This document shows, piece after piece, positions 17,305 to 26,336 of a DNA stretch of 64,000 nt. Under the pieces are notes generated by a model. That model did no database searches. It saw only the letters and a program-made list of their open reading frames with translations, and was not told the origin of the DNA. Origin of the DNA: Pseudonocardia benzenivorans CB1190. GTDB taxonomy: Bacteria; Actinomycetota; Actinomycetes; Mycobacteriales; Pseudonocardiaceae. The DNA lies in contig NC_015312.1 of the NCBI RefSeq assembly GCF_000196675.2, forward strand, positions 5,410,501-5,474,500, read 5' to 3'. Every line of letters starts with the position of its first letter. Position 1 is the stretch's first letter. The position numbers were made by a program, and so were the translations under genes.

Positions 17305-17940
17305 TCAGTCGTCGGACTCGGCGGCGTAGCTCTCGGCGAGCCTGCGCGTCCGGGCGCGGATCACGAGGCTCACCCCGAGTCCCACCAGCACCGCCACGAC
17401 CAGGCCGATCCACGAGAACCGCGAGAGCCATCTCTCGGCCACGACGCCCAGCGAGTAGACGAGGAGCGTCGTCCCGGTCGCCCACGCGATCCCGCCGAGC
17501 GCGTTGGCCACGAGGAACCGCGGGTAGTGCATGCCGAGCGCGCCGGCGAGCGGCCCCGCGAAGATCCGCAGCAGCGCGATGAACCGGCCGAAGAACACCG
17601 CCCACATGCCCCAGCGGGTGAAGACCCGTTCGGCGACCCGGACGTGGTCGGGACCGAAGTGCCGCGGGAAGCGCCTGCCGAGCCGGCCGAACAACGCCAT
17701 GCCGTAGCGGCGTCCGACGAGGTAGCCGATCGAGTCGCCGATGATCGCGCCCGCGCTGCCGGCCACCGCGATCCACGCCGGGGACACCGCGAGCTCGTGG
17801 CGCGACGACAGCAACGCCGCGCTGACCAGCACGATCTCGCCGGGCAAGGGGATGCCGAGGCTCTCGATCCCCACGACGAACCCGACGAGCAGGTACACCG
17901 TCAGCGGCGGGATCGTCTGCAGCAGGTGATCGACCGACAT
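17305..17940 (-). CDS. DedA family membrane protein
   Basis: The 211-residue SNARE-associated/DedA (VTT-domain) membrane protein starts at ATG 17940 after GGGGGAC. It shows the family motif ESLGIPLPGE (about 23-32), the GDSIGYLVGRRYG segment and FFGRFIALLRIFAGPLAGALGM, plus four to five hydrophobic helices. Members of this family act in membrane-lipid flipping (undecaprenyl phosphate or phosphatidylethanolamine recycling) and proton homeostasis. The gene stands alone, with no functional link to its neighbours. Confidence 0.88.
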   Translation of the reverse strand: MSVDHLLQTIPPLTVYLLVGFVVGIESLGIPLPGEIVLVSAALLSSRHELAVSPAWIAVAGSAGAIIGDSIGYLVGRRYGMALFGRLGRRFPRHFGPDHVRVAERVFTRWGMWAVFFGRFIALLRIFAGPLAGALGMHYPRFLVANALGGIAWATGTTLLVYSLGVVAERWLSRFSWIGLVVAVLVGLGVSLVIRARTRRLAESYAAESDD

Positions 17941-18087
17941 CAGTCCCCCATCATCGGCACCCGCGACCGCGGGGTGCGCCCCGAGTCTGCCGCCGCCACC
18001 CGGCCGGCCGCCGCGCGACCCCGTGCGGCGCACCCGATCGGTGGGTCCCGACGGCCTCGTCCCTCACGGGTGGTTAGCGTGGTTTCC

Positions 18088-19236
18088 GTGCGCATCGCAG
18101 CCCGCGGCACTAGCGGCGTCGTCGGCGGGGTCGTCAGGGTCGTCGGCGTCGTGGTCGTCGCCTTGCTCACCCTCGCCGCGTGCGCCGGCGCCGCACCCGA
18201 CCCCGACGCCACCGCCCGGGTCCCGGTGCCGGCTCCTCCGTCGGACCTCGAGCCGCAGCGCACGCCCGCCGGTCCGCGTGTCCTGCTGACCGGGCTCGAG
18301 GTGCCCTGGGGCGTCGCGTTCCTCCCGGACGGCGACGCGCTGGTCACCGAGCGGATGTCCGGGGCGATCATGCGGGTGACCCCGCAGGGGGCGGCGACGC
18401 CGGTCGGAACGGTCGCGGGGGTCGTGGCCCGCGGTGAGGGCGGCCTGCTCGGGATCGCGGTGTCGCCGCGGTTCGCGGCGGACCGCACGGTCTTCGTGTA
18501 CTACACGTCGGCCGAGGACAACCGGGTCGTGCGGCTGCAGGTCGCGCCGGACGGGACGGTCGACGGCGCTGCGCAGACGGTGGTCGTGTCCGGCATCCCG
18601 GCCGGGTCGATCCACAACGGCGGCGGCCTCACGTTCGGTCCCGACGGGTTCCTCTACGTGGCGACGGGCGAGGCCGGCCGCCGCGGCCCCGCCCAGGACC
18701 TGAACGACCTCGGGGGCAAGGTCCTGCGCCTCACCCCCGATGGGGCCCCCGCCCCCGGCAACCCCTTCGGCACCGGCGTCTTCACCTATGGCCACCGCAA
18801 CGTGCAGGGCCTGGCCTTCGGCCCCGGCGACCGGCTCTACGCGACCGAGTTCGGCCAGAACACCTACGACGAGATCAACCTCCTGACGGCGGGCGCGAAC
18901 TACGGCTGGCCGACCGTCGAGGGGATCGCCGGGCGGCCGGGCCTGGCCGATCCCCTCCTCACGTGGTCGACCGCCGACGCCTCCCCGAGCGGGATGGCCT
19001 ACGCGGGCGGCTCGCTGTGGGTCGGTGCGCTGCGCGGGGAACGGCTGTGGCGGGTGCCGCTGACCCCCGACGGCCGCGTCGGGACCCCCGAGGCGCTCTA
19101 CACCGGACAGTTCGGCAGGTTGCGCACCGTCGTCGCCAGCCCCGACCGGTCCTCGCTCTGGGTGACCACGAGCAACCGCGACGGCCGCGGCTCCCCCGCC
19201 GCCGACGACGACCGCATCCTGGTGGTCCCCCTGTGA
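18088..19236 (+). CDS. PQQ-dependent sugar dehydrogenase-type lipoprotein
   Basis: The 382-residue protein starts at GTG 18088, 7 nt after a TAGCGT box (18075-18080), so it is probably leaderless. The signal peptide ends in a lipobox, LTLAAC, predicting a lipid-anchored exported protein. The rest is a six-bladed soluble-glucose-dehydrogenase-like propeller: VPWGVAFLPDGDALVTER, EGGLLGIAVSP, NGGGLTFGPDGFLYVATGE, YGHRNVQGLAF. Many actinobacterial members oxidise aldose sugars, with PQQ or without a proven cofactor. Its own TGA stop lies inside a perfect hairpin (19231-19259). Confidence 0.87.
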   Translation: MRIAARGTSGVVGGVVRVVGVVVVALLTLAACAGAAPDPDATARVPVPAPPSDLEPQRTPAGPRVLLTGLEVPWGVAFLPDGDALVTERMSGAIMRVTPQGAATPVGTVAGVVARGEGGLLGIAVSPRFAADRTVFVYYTSAEDNRVVRLQVAPDGTVDGAAQTVVVSGIPAGSIHNGGGLTFGPDGFLYVATGEAGRRGPAQDLNDLGGKVLRLTPDGAPAPGNPFGTGVFTYGHRNVQGLAFGPGDRLYATEFGQNTYDEINLLTAGANYGWPTVEGIAGRPGLADPLLTWSTADASPSGMAYAGGSLWVGALRGERLWRVPLTPDGRVGTPEALYTGQFGRLRTVVASPDRSSLWVTTSNRDGRGSPAADDDRILVVPL

Positions 19237-19259
19237 GTGGCGATGGTCGCCACTCACAG
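19231..19259. terminator. Family-A hairpin enclosing a stop codon
   Basis: Perfect 13-bp stem (19231-19243 with 19247-19259) and a TGG loop. The stop codon of the sugar dehydrogenase (19234-19236) is part of the left arm. The core GAGTGGCGA also occurs in hairpins at 26297, 32110 and 43612. Confidence 0.8.
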
Positions 19260-19303
19260 GGTGCTTCGGCCGGGTCGTCGACAGGGCCGTACCGTCGGGA
19301 CCC

Positions 19304-19618
19304 ATGAGCGGCGGCAGGGTGGGTCGGTACGTGCGGATGGTCGCCGTCGAGGGGCAGGGCCGTGCGCTGGCCGAGGGGCTGCTGCGCGTCGCCGAAGGGA
19401 TGCGCGACGCCCCCGGCTGCGAGCTCTACGTCGTCAACCGGACGCCCGACGAGGACGACGCGGTGTGGATCACCGAGGTCTGGAGCGACGAGGCGGCGTC
19501 GGACGCGGCGCTCAACCGCGACCTCGGCGAGGCCGGGCTCGGCTCGGTGCTGGGACTGCTCGCGGGGCCGCCCGAGTTCATCGAGCTCTCGCCGATGGGC
19601 GGTCCCGGCCTCTCCTGA
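19304..19618 (+). CDS. ABM-domain (antibiotic biosynthesis monooxygenase-like) protein
   Basis: Small dimeric ferredoxin-like-fold protein of 104 residues. Strand RVGRYVRMVAVEGQG, central CELYVVNRTPDEDDAVWITEVWSDEAAS, and a helix ending in EFIELSPMGG match the ABM family. Members include cofactor-free quinone-forming monooxygenases and heme-degrading enzymes; the specific reaction is unknown. TACCGT (19290-19295) lies 8 nt before ATG 19304, suggesting a leaderless mRNA. Confidence 0.75.
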   Translation: MSGGRVGRYVRMVAVEGQGRALAEGLLRVAEGMRDAPGCELYVVNRTPDEDDAVWITEVWSDEAASDAALNRDLGEAGLGSVLGLLAGPPEFIELSPMGGPGLS

Positions 19619-19633
19619 CCGTCCCGCCGGCGC

Positions 19634-21139
19634 TCAGGACGGGATGACCCAGTCGTAGCTGCGGTCGACCGCGCGCTCCCAGTTCGCGTGCTCGCGGCGC
19701 CGCAGCTCCGGGTCCATCGCCGGTTCCCACGCGGCGGCCCGGTGCCAGTTGGCGCGCAACGTCTCCAGGTTCGACCAGTGGCCGACGGCCAGCCCCGCCG
19801 CGTACGCCGCACCCAGCGACACCGCCTCCGACCCGAGCGGCCGCTCGACCGGCACGTCGAGCACGTCGGCGAGGAACTGCATGAGCAGGTGGTTGGCCGT
19901 CATGCCGCCGTCGACCTTGAGGCGGGTGACGGGCAGCCCGGAGTCGGCGTTCATCGCGTCGACGACCTCGCGGGTCTGCCACGCCGTCGCCTCCAGCACC
20001 GCCCGGGCCAGGTGCCCCTTGTCGATGTAGGACGTCAGGCCGACCATGACGCCGCGCGCGTCCGGGTGCCAGCGCGGCGCGTAGAGCCCGGAGAACGCCG
20101 GGACGATGTAGCAGCCGCCGTTGTCGGGCACCGTCATCGCGAGAGTCTCGATCTGGGGCGCGGTCTCGATCAGCCCGAGCGAGTCGCGGAACCACTGCAC
20201 CAGCGAGCCCGTCATCGCGATCGAGCCCTCGAGCGCGTACACGGGCACGTTCTCGCCGAGCACGTAGCCGACCGTCGGGATCAGTCCGTGGGTCGACTCC
20301 GCCATCCGCGGCCCGGTGTTCATCAGCATGAACGCGCCCGTGCCGTAGGTGCACTTCGCCTCGCCGGGCGCGAAGCAGGTCTGGCCCACGAGCGCGGCGT
20401 GCTGGTCGCCCAGCGCGCCGGCGACCGGGACGCCGGGCAGCACGGTCGAGCAGACGCCGTAGACCTCGGAGTTCGACCGGATGCGCGGCAGCATCCGCTC
20501 CGGGACGTCGAGTGCCGCCAGCAGCTTCGGTGACCACTGCAGCGTGCGGATGTCCATCAGCATCGTGCGGCTGGCGTTGGTGACGTCGGTGACGTGCACG
20601 CCGCCGGCGGGCCCGCCGGTGAGCCGCCAGATCAGCCAGGTCTCCATCGTGCCGAACAGGACGTCGCCGCGCTCGGCGCCCTCCCGCGCACCGGGAACGT
20701 TGTCGAGCAGCCAGCGCAGCCGCGGACCGGCGAAATAGGTCGCCGGGGCGAGCCCGCACACGGACGAGAACAGCGGCCCGTGCCCCTCGGCCGTCAGCCT
20801 GGCGACGATGCCGTCGGTGCGCGTGTCCTGCCAGGTGATCGCGCGGGCCAGCGGGAGCCCGGTGTGCCGGTTCCAGATGACGGTGGTCTCGCGCTGGTTG
20901 GCGATCCCGAGCGCGGCGATGTTCTCCGGGCCCAGCCCCGCGCGGCGCAGTGCCGCCGGGACGATCGACACGAGGTTGCGCCAGATCTCCTCGACGTCGT
21001 GCTCGACCCGGCCGGGGCGCGGGTAGTGCTGGCGGTGCTCGCGCTGGGCGACCGCGATCATCCGGCCGGCGCGGTTGAACAGCAGGCAGCGTGTCGACGT
21101 CGTGCCCTGGTCGATCGCCGCTACCACTCGCTCACTCAT
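19634..21139 (-). CDS. glpK: Glycerol kinase (first copy)
   Basis: FGGY-family kinase of 501 residues that phosphorylates glycerol to sn-glycerol-3-phosphate. Visible are the N-terminal phosphate-binding [11 protein letters not shown], the substrate strands NQRETTVIWNRHTG and ITWQDTRTD, and the C-terminal KVDGGMTANHLLMQ. ATG 21139 follows GGGAAG. It is separated from its upstream IclR-family gene by a strong hairpin (21170-21222). A second, more typical copy lies in the glpFKD operon at 23016; the two share the motif set but are clearly diverged (this copy has ERMLPRIRSNSEVYG against [15 protein letters not shown]). Confidence 0.92.
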   Translation of the reverse strand: MSERVVAAIDQGTTSTRCLLFNRAGRMIAVAQREHRQHYPRPGRVEHDVEEIWRNLVSIVPAALRRAGLGPENIAALGIANQRETTVIWNRHTGLPLARAITWQDTRTDGIVARLTAEGHGPLFSSVCGLAPATYFAGPRLRWLLDNVPGAREGAERGDVLFGTMETWLIWRLTGGPAGGVHVTDVTNASRTMLMDIRTLQWSPKLLAALDVPERMLPRIRSNSEVYGVCSTVLPGVPVAGALGDQHAALVGQTCFAPGEAKCTYGTGAFMLMNTGPRMAESTHGLIPTVGYVLGENVPVYALEGSIAMTGSLVQWFRDSLGLIETAPQIETLAMTVPDNGGCYIVPAFSGLYAPRWHPDARGVMVGLTSYIDKGHLARAVLEATAWQTREVVDAMNADSGLPVTRLKVDGGMTANHLLMQFLADVLDVPVERPLGSEAVSLGAAYAAGLAVGHWSNLETLRANWHRAAAWEPAMDPELRRREHANWERAVDRSYDWVIPS

Positions 21140-21169
21140 CGGGTGCTTCCCTGTGCGCCGCCGTCCGGC

Positions 21170-21222
21170 TGCAGGAACGGCACTTTCCCGCAGCCCGGTT
21201 GCGGGAAAGTGCCGTTCCTGCA
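21170..21222. terminator. Family-B hairpin between iclR and the first glpK
   Basis: Perfect 23-bp stem (21170-21192 with 21200-21222) and a 7-nt loop. It lies after the stop of the leftward iclR gene and before the first glpK, so it would insulate the kinase from iclR transcription. The GAACGGCAC core recurs at 35051 and 47459. Confidence 0.8.
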
Positions 21223-21236
21223 CGACCGGGGCGCCC

Positions 21237-21998
21237 TCACGAGTGCCCCAACGTCACCGAGATCTCGCCCGCGGCCGCGGTGAGCTGGTCGAGCAGCCGC
21301 GTGCGCACCGTGCCCCCGGACCCGAAGAGGTGCTCGACCGGCCCGCTGATCGCCAGCGCGCCGACGGCGAGCCCGCCGGCCCCGCGCAGCGGCACCGCGG
21401 CCCCGCCGATCCCGGGTTCGTGCTCGGCGAAGCTCGTCGCCACCCCGCGGCGCCGCGCGACGGCGAGATGGCTCTCCAGCGCCGCGGGCGTCGTGCAGGT
21501 CCGGCCGGTGTAGCGGTGCAGGTCGAGCTCCCGCGCGGCGGGCGTCACGAGCGGGGCGAAGGCGAGCAGGCACTTGCCCAGCGCCGTCGCGTGCATGGGG
21601 ACGGTCTCGTTCGTCCGCAGGCGCTGCGGGGAGCCGTCCGGCCGGAAGACGTGGTGGACCAGGCTGACGACGCGTCCCTCGGGCACGCCCACGAACACCG
21701 CGCAGCCCGTGCCGCCGGCCAGCGCGTCGGCCCAGTTCATCGACCGTGAGCGCAGGTCGTGGCGGTCCCAGCCGGGCGTCGAGAGGCTGCTCAGCCCGTC
21801 GCCGACGGTGTAGAGCGCGCTGCCGGGGTCCTGCTGGACGAAGCCGACCTCACGCAGCGTGCGGAGGATGCCGTGGGCCGTCGGCCGGGGCAGGTCGAGA
21901 GCCGCGGCCAGCTCGGCGAGCGCGAGCGGGCGGCCGGTGCTGGCGAGCAACCGCAGCGCGGCGGCCGCCCGCTCGATCGACTGGATCGCGCCGGGCAC
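21237..21998 (-). CDS. IclR-family regulator (GylR-like), probable glycerol regulon repressor
   Basis: The 253-residue protein has an N-terminal winged HTH (SIERAAAALRLLA, then LPRPTAHGILRTLREVGF) and a C-terminal IclR effector domain (TVPMHATALGKCLLAFAP, RGVATSFAEHEPGIGGAAVPL). GTG 21998 sits 6 nt from a TAGGCT box (22010-22005), consistent with leaderless expression. It is divergent from glpFKD and upstream of another glpK, the arrangement of GylR in streptomycetes, where glycerol-3-phosphate relieves repression. The regulatory role is inferred from family and position. Confidence 0.85.
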   Translation of the reverse strand: MPGAIQSIERAAAALRLLASTGRPLALAELAAALDLPRPTAHGILRTLREVGFVQQDPGSALYTVGDGLSSLSTPGWDRHDLRSRSMNWADALAGGTGCAVFVGVPEGRVVSLVHHVFRPDGSPQRLRTNETVPMHATALGKCLLAFAPLVTPAARELDLHRYTGRTCTTPAALESHLAVARRRGVATSFAEHEPGIGGAAVPLRGAGGLAVGALAISGPVEHLFGSGGTVRTRLLDQLTAAAGEISVTLGHS

Positions 21999-22033
21999 CC
22001 CCGAAGCCTAGGGCGGATGTGACCGGTTCGGCG

Positions 22034-22093
22034 ATGTCGATTCGACATTGACGAACATGCGATATTGCCTCCGTCACAGGAGGTTCCTAGCGT
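22034..22093 (+). promoter_or_regulatory. glpFKD promoter with candidate IclR/GylR operator
   Basis: TTGCCT (22065-22070) and TAGCGT (22088-22093), 17 nt apart, form a good -35/-10 pair. Just upstream is a perfect 7-1-7 inverted repeat, ATGTCGA-T-TCGACAT (22034-22048). It lies between the divergent iclR and glpF genes, so it could control both. Confidence 0.55.
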
Positions 22094-22178
22094 CCCTTCG
22101 CGCGCGCGGGAGCCGACCCGAGCAGGAGGGCGACACGACGGTCCCGGGCGACACGGCACCCCAAAGGAGGGCACTGCT

Positions 22179-22997
22179 ATGCGGAAGACATTGCTCGGCG
22201 AGCTGAGCGCCGAGTTCGCCGGGACGATGATCCTCATCCTGTTCGGTGTCGGCGTCGTGGCGCAGGTCGTCACGTCGCCCGACGGCAGCCTCGGCGACCA
22301 CGACTCCATCGCCTGGGCGTGGGGTCTGGGCGTCACCCTCGGTGTGTACGTCGCGGCACGGCTGTCCGGGGCCCACCTCAACCCCGCCGTGACGATCGCA
22401 CTCGCCGCGTTCAAGGGCTTCGAGTGGCGGAAGGTGCTGCCGTACTGCCTCGCGCAGTTCCTGGGGGCGTTCGTCGCGGCGCTGATCGTCCGCGTGGTCT
22501 ACGCCGACGCGATCGCGAAGGTCGACCCCGGCCACACCATCAAGACCCAGGGCATCTTCTCCACGCTGCCCGGCAACGGCCTCGACGGCATCGGCATCCC
22601 GACGGCGTTCCTCGACCAGATCGTCGGCACCGCGATCCTCATCTTCGTGATCTTCGCCCTGACGACGGCCGTCAACAACCCGCCGCTGGCCAACCTGGGC
22701 CCGGTCGTCGTCGGCCTGCTGGTCGTCGCGATCGGCATGGCGTGGGGCACGAACGCCGGGTACGCCATCAACCCGGCGCGTGACTTCGGCCCCCGGGTCG
22801 CGTCGTTGATCACCGGCTACTCGACGGCCATGTACGACCAGCACGGCAACCTCTACTTCTGGCTACCCATCGTCGCGCCGATCGTCGGCGGCCTCATCGG
22901 CGGTGGCCTGTTCATCCTCCTCATCGAGCGCTACCTGCCCAAGGACGAGGAGATGCTCCCGACCCCGCCCGTGTCCGAGCCGCGAGCCAACACCTGA
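22179..22997 (+). CDS. glpF: Glycerol uptake facilitator (aquaglyceroporin)
   Basis: MIP-family channel of 272 residues with six membrane helices. Both NPA boxes are present: SGAHLNPAVT (about 62-71) and GYAINPARDFGPR (about 193-205). Asp after the second box (NPARD) is the mark of glycerol-conducting channels rather than strict aquaporins. ATG 22179 follows AAAGGAGG. It is the first gene of glpF-glpK-glpD and lets glycerol diffuse in for phosphorylation by the next gene. Confidence 0.93.
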   Translation: MRKTLLGELSAEFAGTMILILFGVGVVAQVVTSPDGSLGDHDSIAWAWGLGVTLGVYVAARLSGAHLNPAVTIALAAFKGFEWRKVLPYCLAQFLGAFVAALIVRVVYADAIAKVDPGHTIKTQGIFSTLPGNGLDGIGIPTAFLDQIVGTAILIFVIFALTTAVNNPPLANLGPVVVGLLVVAIGMAWGTNAGYAINPARDFGPRVASLITGYSTAMYDQHGNLYFWLPIVAPIVGGLIGGGLFILLIERYLPKDEEMLPTPPVSEPRANT

Positions 22998-23015
22998 CAG
23001 GAGGAGAGGACCGAC

Positions 23016-24533
23016 ATGGCTGACTACGTCGGCGCGATCGACCAGGGCACGACCAGCACGCGGTTCATGATCTTCGACCACTCCGGCAACGAGGTGGGCC
23101 GCCACCAGCTGGAGCACGAGCAGATCCTCCCCCAGGCGGGCTGGGTGGAGCACAACCCCGTCGAGATCTGGGAACGCACCTCGGCGGTGCTGCAGAGCAC
23201 GCTGAACAAGACCGGGCTGTCCGCGGGCGACCTCTGCGCGCTGGGCATCACCAACCAGCGCGAGACGGCCGTCGTGTGGGACCGCAACACCGGCCGTCCC
23301 TACTACAACGCGATCGTCTGGCAGGACACGCGCACCGACCGGATCGCCTCCGCGCTCGAGCGCGAGGGCAAGGGCGACACCATCCGGCAGAAGGCGGGCC
23401 TGCCGCCCGCGACGTACTTCTCCGGCGGCAAGATCCAGTGGATCCTCGAGAACGTCGACGGGGTCCGGGCCGCCGCCGAGCGCGGCGACGCGATCTTCGG
23501 CAACACCGACACGTGGCTGATCTGGAACCTCACCGGCGGTCGCGACGGCGGCGTGCACTGCACCGACGTCACCAACGCCAGCCGCACGATGCTGATGAAC
23601 CTCGAGACGCTCGACTGGGACGACGAGCTGCTCGGCTTCTTCGGCATCCCGCGGCAGATGCTGCCGGAGATCAAACCGAGCTCGTACACGTCCGGCTACG
23701 GGAACACCCGGGGGACCGGCCCGCTGGCCGGCGAGGTGCTCATCACCGGCGACCTCGGCGACCAGCAGGCCGCGACCGTCGGCCAGGTGTGCTTCGCACC
23801 CGGCGAGGCGAAGAACACCTACGGCACCGGCAACTTCATGCTGCTCAACACCGGCACGGAGCTGATCCGGTCGAAGGCGGGCCTGCTCTCGACGGTCTGC
23901 TACAAGTTCAACGACGAGGACGTCGTCTACGCGCTGGAGGGCTCCATCGCGGTGACCGGCTCGGCCGTCCAGTGGCTGCGCGACCAGCTCGGGATCATCT
24001 CGGGTGCGTCGCAGTCCGAGGCGCTGGCCCGCCAGGTCGAGGACAACGGAGGCGTCTACTTCGTCCCGGCCTTCTCGGGGCTGTTCGCGCCCTACTGGCG
24101 TTCCGACGCGCGCGGCGCGATCGTCGGGCTGTCGCGCTACAACACCAACGCGCACCTCGCCCGGGCGACGCTCGAGGCGATCTGCTACCAGAGCCGCGAC
24201 GTGATCGAGGCCATGGAGAAGGACTCCGGCGTACACCTCGAGGTGCTCAAGGTCGACGGCGGCGTCACCATGAACGAGCTGTGCATGCAGATCCAGTCCG
24301 ACGTGCTGGGTGTCGACGTCAGCAGGCCCGTCGTCGCGGAGACGACGGCGCTGGGCGCGGCCTACGCGGCGGGCCTGGCCGTCGGGTTCTGGAAGAACAC
24401 CGACGAGCTGCGGCAGAACTGGAACGAGGCCCGGCACTGGTCGCCGCAGTGGAGCGATGACCAGCGTGCCGAGGGGTACGCGAAGTGGAAGAAGGCCGTC
24501 GAGCGGACGTTGAACTGGGTGGACGTCGACTGA
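23016..24533 (+). CDS. glpK: Glycerol kinase (second copy, glpFKD operon)
   Basis: Full-length 505-residue FGGY kinase, 18 nt after glpF with an AGGAGAGGA ribosome site. Motifs: [19 protein letters not shown] (residues 5-23), [24 protein letters not shown], the [15 protein letters not shown]-site strand and [15 protein letters not shown]. It traps incoming glycerol as glycerol-3-phosphate, the substrate of glpD 34 nt downstream. This is the canonical copy, judged by its operon. Confidence 0.95.
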   Translation: MADYVGAIDQGTTSTRFMIFDHSGNEVGRHQLEHEQILPQAGWVEHNPVEIWERTSAVLQSTLNKTGLSAGDLCALGITNQRETAVVWDRNTGRPYYNAIVWQDTRTDRIASALEREGKGDTIRQKAGLPPATYFSGGKIQWILENVDGVRAAAERGDAIFGNTDTWLIWNLTGGRDGGVHCTDVTNASRTMLMNLETLDWDDELLGFFGIPRQMLPEIKPSSYTSGYGNTRGTGPLAGEVLITGDLGDQQAATVGQVCFAPGEAKNTYGTGNFMLLNTGTELIRSKAGLLSTVCYKFNDEDVVYALEGSIAVTGSAVQWLRDQLGIISGASQSEALARQVEDNGGVYFVPAFSGLFAPYWRSDARGAIVGLSRYNTNAHLARATLEAICYQSRDVIEAMEKDSGVHLEVLKVDGGVTMNELCMQIQSDVLGVDVSRPVVAETTALGAAYAAGLAVGFWKNTDELRQNWNEARHWSPQWSDDQRAEGYAKWKKAVERTLNWVDVD

Positions 24534-24567
24534 CGCCGACGGCGTCGTGACCTGAGGAAGGAATCCC

Positions 24568-26277
24568 ATGAGATCGGTCGCGCTCTCCCCGCAGGCCCGG
24601 GCCGAGGCCCTGCGCGCCATGGCGGGGACCGAGCTCGACGTGCTCGTGATCGGTGGTGGCGTCGTGGGCGCGGGCAGTGCCCTCGACGCCGCCACCCGCG
24701 GGCTGACCGTCGGGCTCGTCGAGGCCCGGGACTTCGCGTCCGGGACGTCGAGCCGTTCGAGCAAGCTCATCCACGGCGGTCTGCGGTATCTGGAGATGCT
24801 CGACTTCCGGCTGGTCGCGGAGGCGCTGCAGGAACGCGGGCTGCTCATCCAGACGCTGGCGCCGCACCTGGTGCGTCCGGTGCCGTTCATCTACCCGCTG
24901 CAGCACCGGGTGTGGGAGCGGGCGTACGCCGGTGCGGGCGTCGCGCTCTACGACACCCTCGGCCTGCTGTCGGGCCGGGCCCGCGGCGTGCCCCACCACC
25001 GGCACCTCACGCGCACGGGTGCGAAGCGGATCATGCCGTCGCTGCGCAAGGAGGCGCTGGTCGGCGCCCTGCAGTACTACGACGCGCAGGTCGACGACGC
25101 CCGCCACACGATGTTCGTCGCCCGCACGGCGGCGGCGTACGGGGCGCACATCGCGTCCCGGGCGCGGGTCGTGGCGCTGCTGCGCGAGGGCGAGCGGGTC
25201 ACCGGCGCCGAGGTGCACGACCTCGAGTCCGGCGAGACGATCAAGGTCAGGGCCAGGCAGGTCGTCAACGCCACGGGGGTGTGGACCGACGACACCCAGA
25301 GCCTCGTCGGCGAGCGCGGCCAGTTCAAGGTGCGGGCCAGCAAGGGCATCCACCTCGTGGTGCCGCGCGACCGCATCCAGGGCGACTCCGGGCTGATCCT
25401 GCGCACCGAGAAGTCGGTGCTGTTCGTGATCCCGTGGTTCCGGCACTGGATCATCGGCACGACCGACACCGACTGGTCGCTCGACAAGGCCCACCCCGCG
25501 GCGAGCGCGGCCGACATCGACTACCTGCTCGACCACGCCAACGCCGTGCTGGAGCAACCGCTCACGCACGCCGACGTCGAGGGCGTCTACGCCGGGCTGC
25601 GGCCGCTGCTGTCGGGCGAGTCGGAGTCGACGTCGAAGCTCTCGCGCGAGCACGCGGTGGCGCACACGGTGCCGGGTCTGGTCGTCGTCGCGGGCGGCAA
25701 GTACACGACCTACCGCGTCATGGCCAAGGACGCGGTCGACGCCGCCGTCCACGGGTTGGACGCGAAGGTGCCGGAGTCGGTCACCGAGAAGGTGCCGCTG
25801 CTGGGCGCGGAGGGGTTCAAGGCCCTGCTCAACGCCCGGCACCGGCTCGCGGCCGAGCACGGCCTGCACGTCGCCCGGATCGAGCACCTGCTCAGCCGGT
25901 ACGGCTCGATGATCGACGAGGTGCTCGCGCTGGTCGACGAGGACCCGACGCTGGGCGAGCCGCTGGCCGGGGCGCCCGACTACCTGCGCGCCGAGATCGT
26001 CTATGCGGCCTCGCACGAGGGTGCCCGGCACCTGGAGGACGTGCTGGCCCGCCGTACCCGTATCTCGATCGAGACCTTCGACCGCGGCGTCGGGTCCGTC
26101 GAGGAGGCGGCGCGGCTGCTGGCGCCGGTGCTCGGCTGGAGCGACGAGCAGGTCGAGCGCGAGAAGGAGCACTACCGCAAGCGGGTCGACGCCGAACGGG
26201 AGAGCCAGAAGATGCCCGACGACGAGACCGCCGACGCCGCCCGGATGGGCGCACCGGAGGTCGTCCCGCTGGCCTGA
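24568..26277 (+). CDS. glpD: Aerobic glycerol-3-phosphate dehydrogenase (FAD)
   Basis: The 569-residue flavoprotein oxidises glycerol-3-phosphate to dihydroxyacetone phosphate and passes electrons to the quinone pool at the membrane. Visible are the dinucleotide motif VIGGGVVGAG (about 27-36), the GlpD signature SSRSSKLIHGGLRYLE (about 62-77), the PWFRHWIIGTTDTDW strand and the C-terminal helical domain. ATG 24568 follows GAGGAAGGA. It ends the glpFKD operon and is closed by a 40-nt palindrome shared with the convergent kynU. Confidence 0.94.
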   Translation: MRSVALSPQARAEALRAMAGTELDVLVIGGGVVGAGSALDAATRGLTVGLVEARDFASGTSSRSSKLIHGGLRYLEMLDFRLVAEALQERGLLIQTLAPHLVRPVPFIYPLQHRVWERAYAGAGVALYDTLGLLSGRARGVPHHRHLTRTGAKRIMPSLRKEALVGALQYYDAQVDDARHTMFVARTAAAYGAHIASRARVVALLREGERVTGAEVHDLESGETIKVRARQVVNATGVWTDDTQSLVGERGQFKVRASKGIHLVVPRDRIQGDSGLILRTEKSVLFVIPWFRHWIIGTTDTDWSLDKAHPAASAADIDYLLDHANAVLEQPLTHADVEGVYAGLRPLLSGESESTSKLSREHAVAHTVPGLVVVAGGKYTTYRVMAKDAVDAAVHGLDAKVPESVTEKVPLLGAEGFKALLNARHRLAAEHGLHVARIEHLLSRYGSMIDEVLALVDEDPTLGEPLAGAPDYLRAEIVYAASHEGARHLEDVLARRTRISIETFDRGVGSVEEAARLLAPVLGWSDEQVEREKEHYRKRVDAERESQKMPDDETADAARMGAPEVVPLA

Positions 26278-26296
26278 GGACCTGCCCCGGGGGACT

Positions 26297-26336
26297 GTGA
26301 GTGGCGATAGTCGCGGCCGCGACTATCGCCACTCAC
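26297..26336. terminator. 40-nt perfect palindrome, bidirectional terminator
   Basis: Eighteen-base arms (26297-26314 and 26319-26336) surround GGCC, making a flawless 40-nt palindrome between convergent glpD and kynU. The kynU stop codon (26333-26335) lies inside the right arm. It belongs to the GAGTGGCGA family. Confidence 0.85.
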
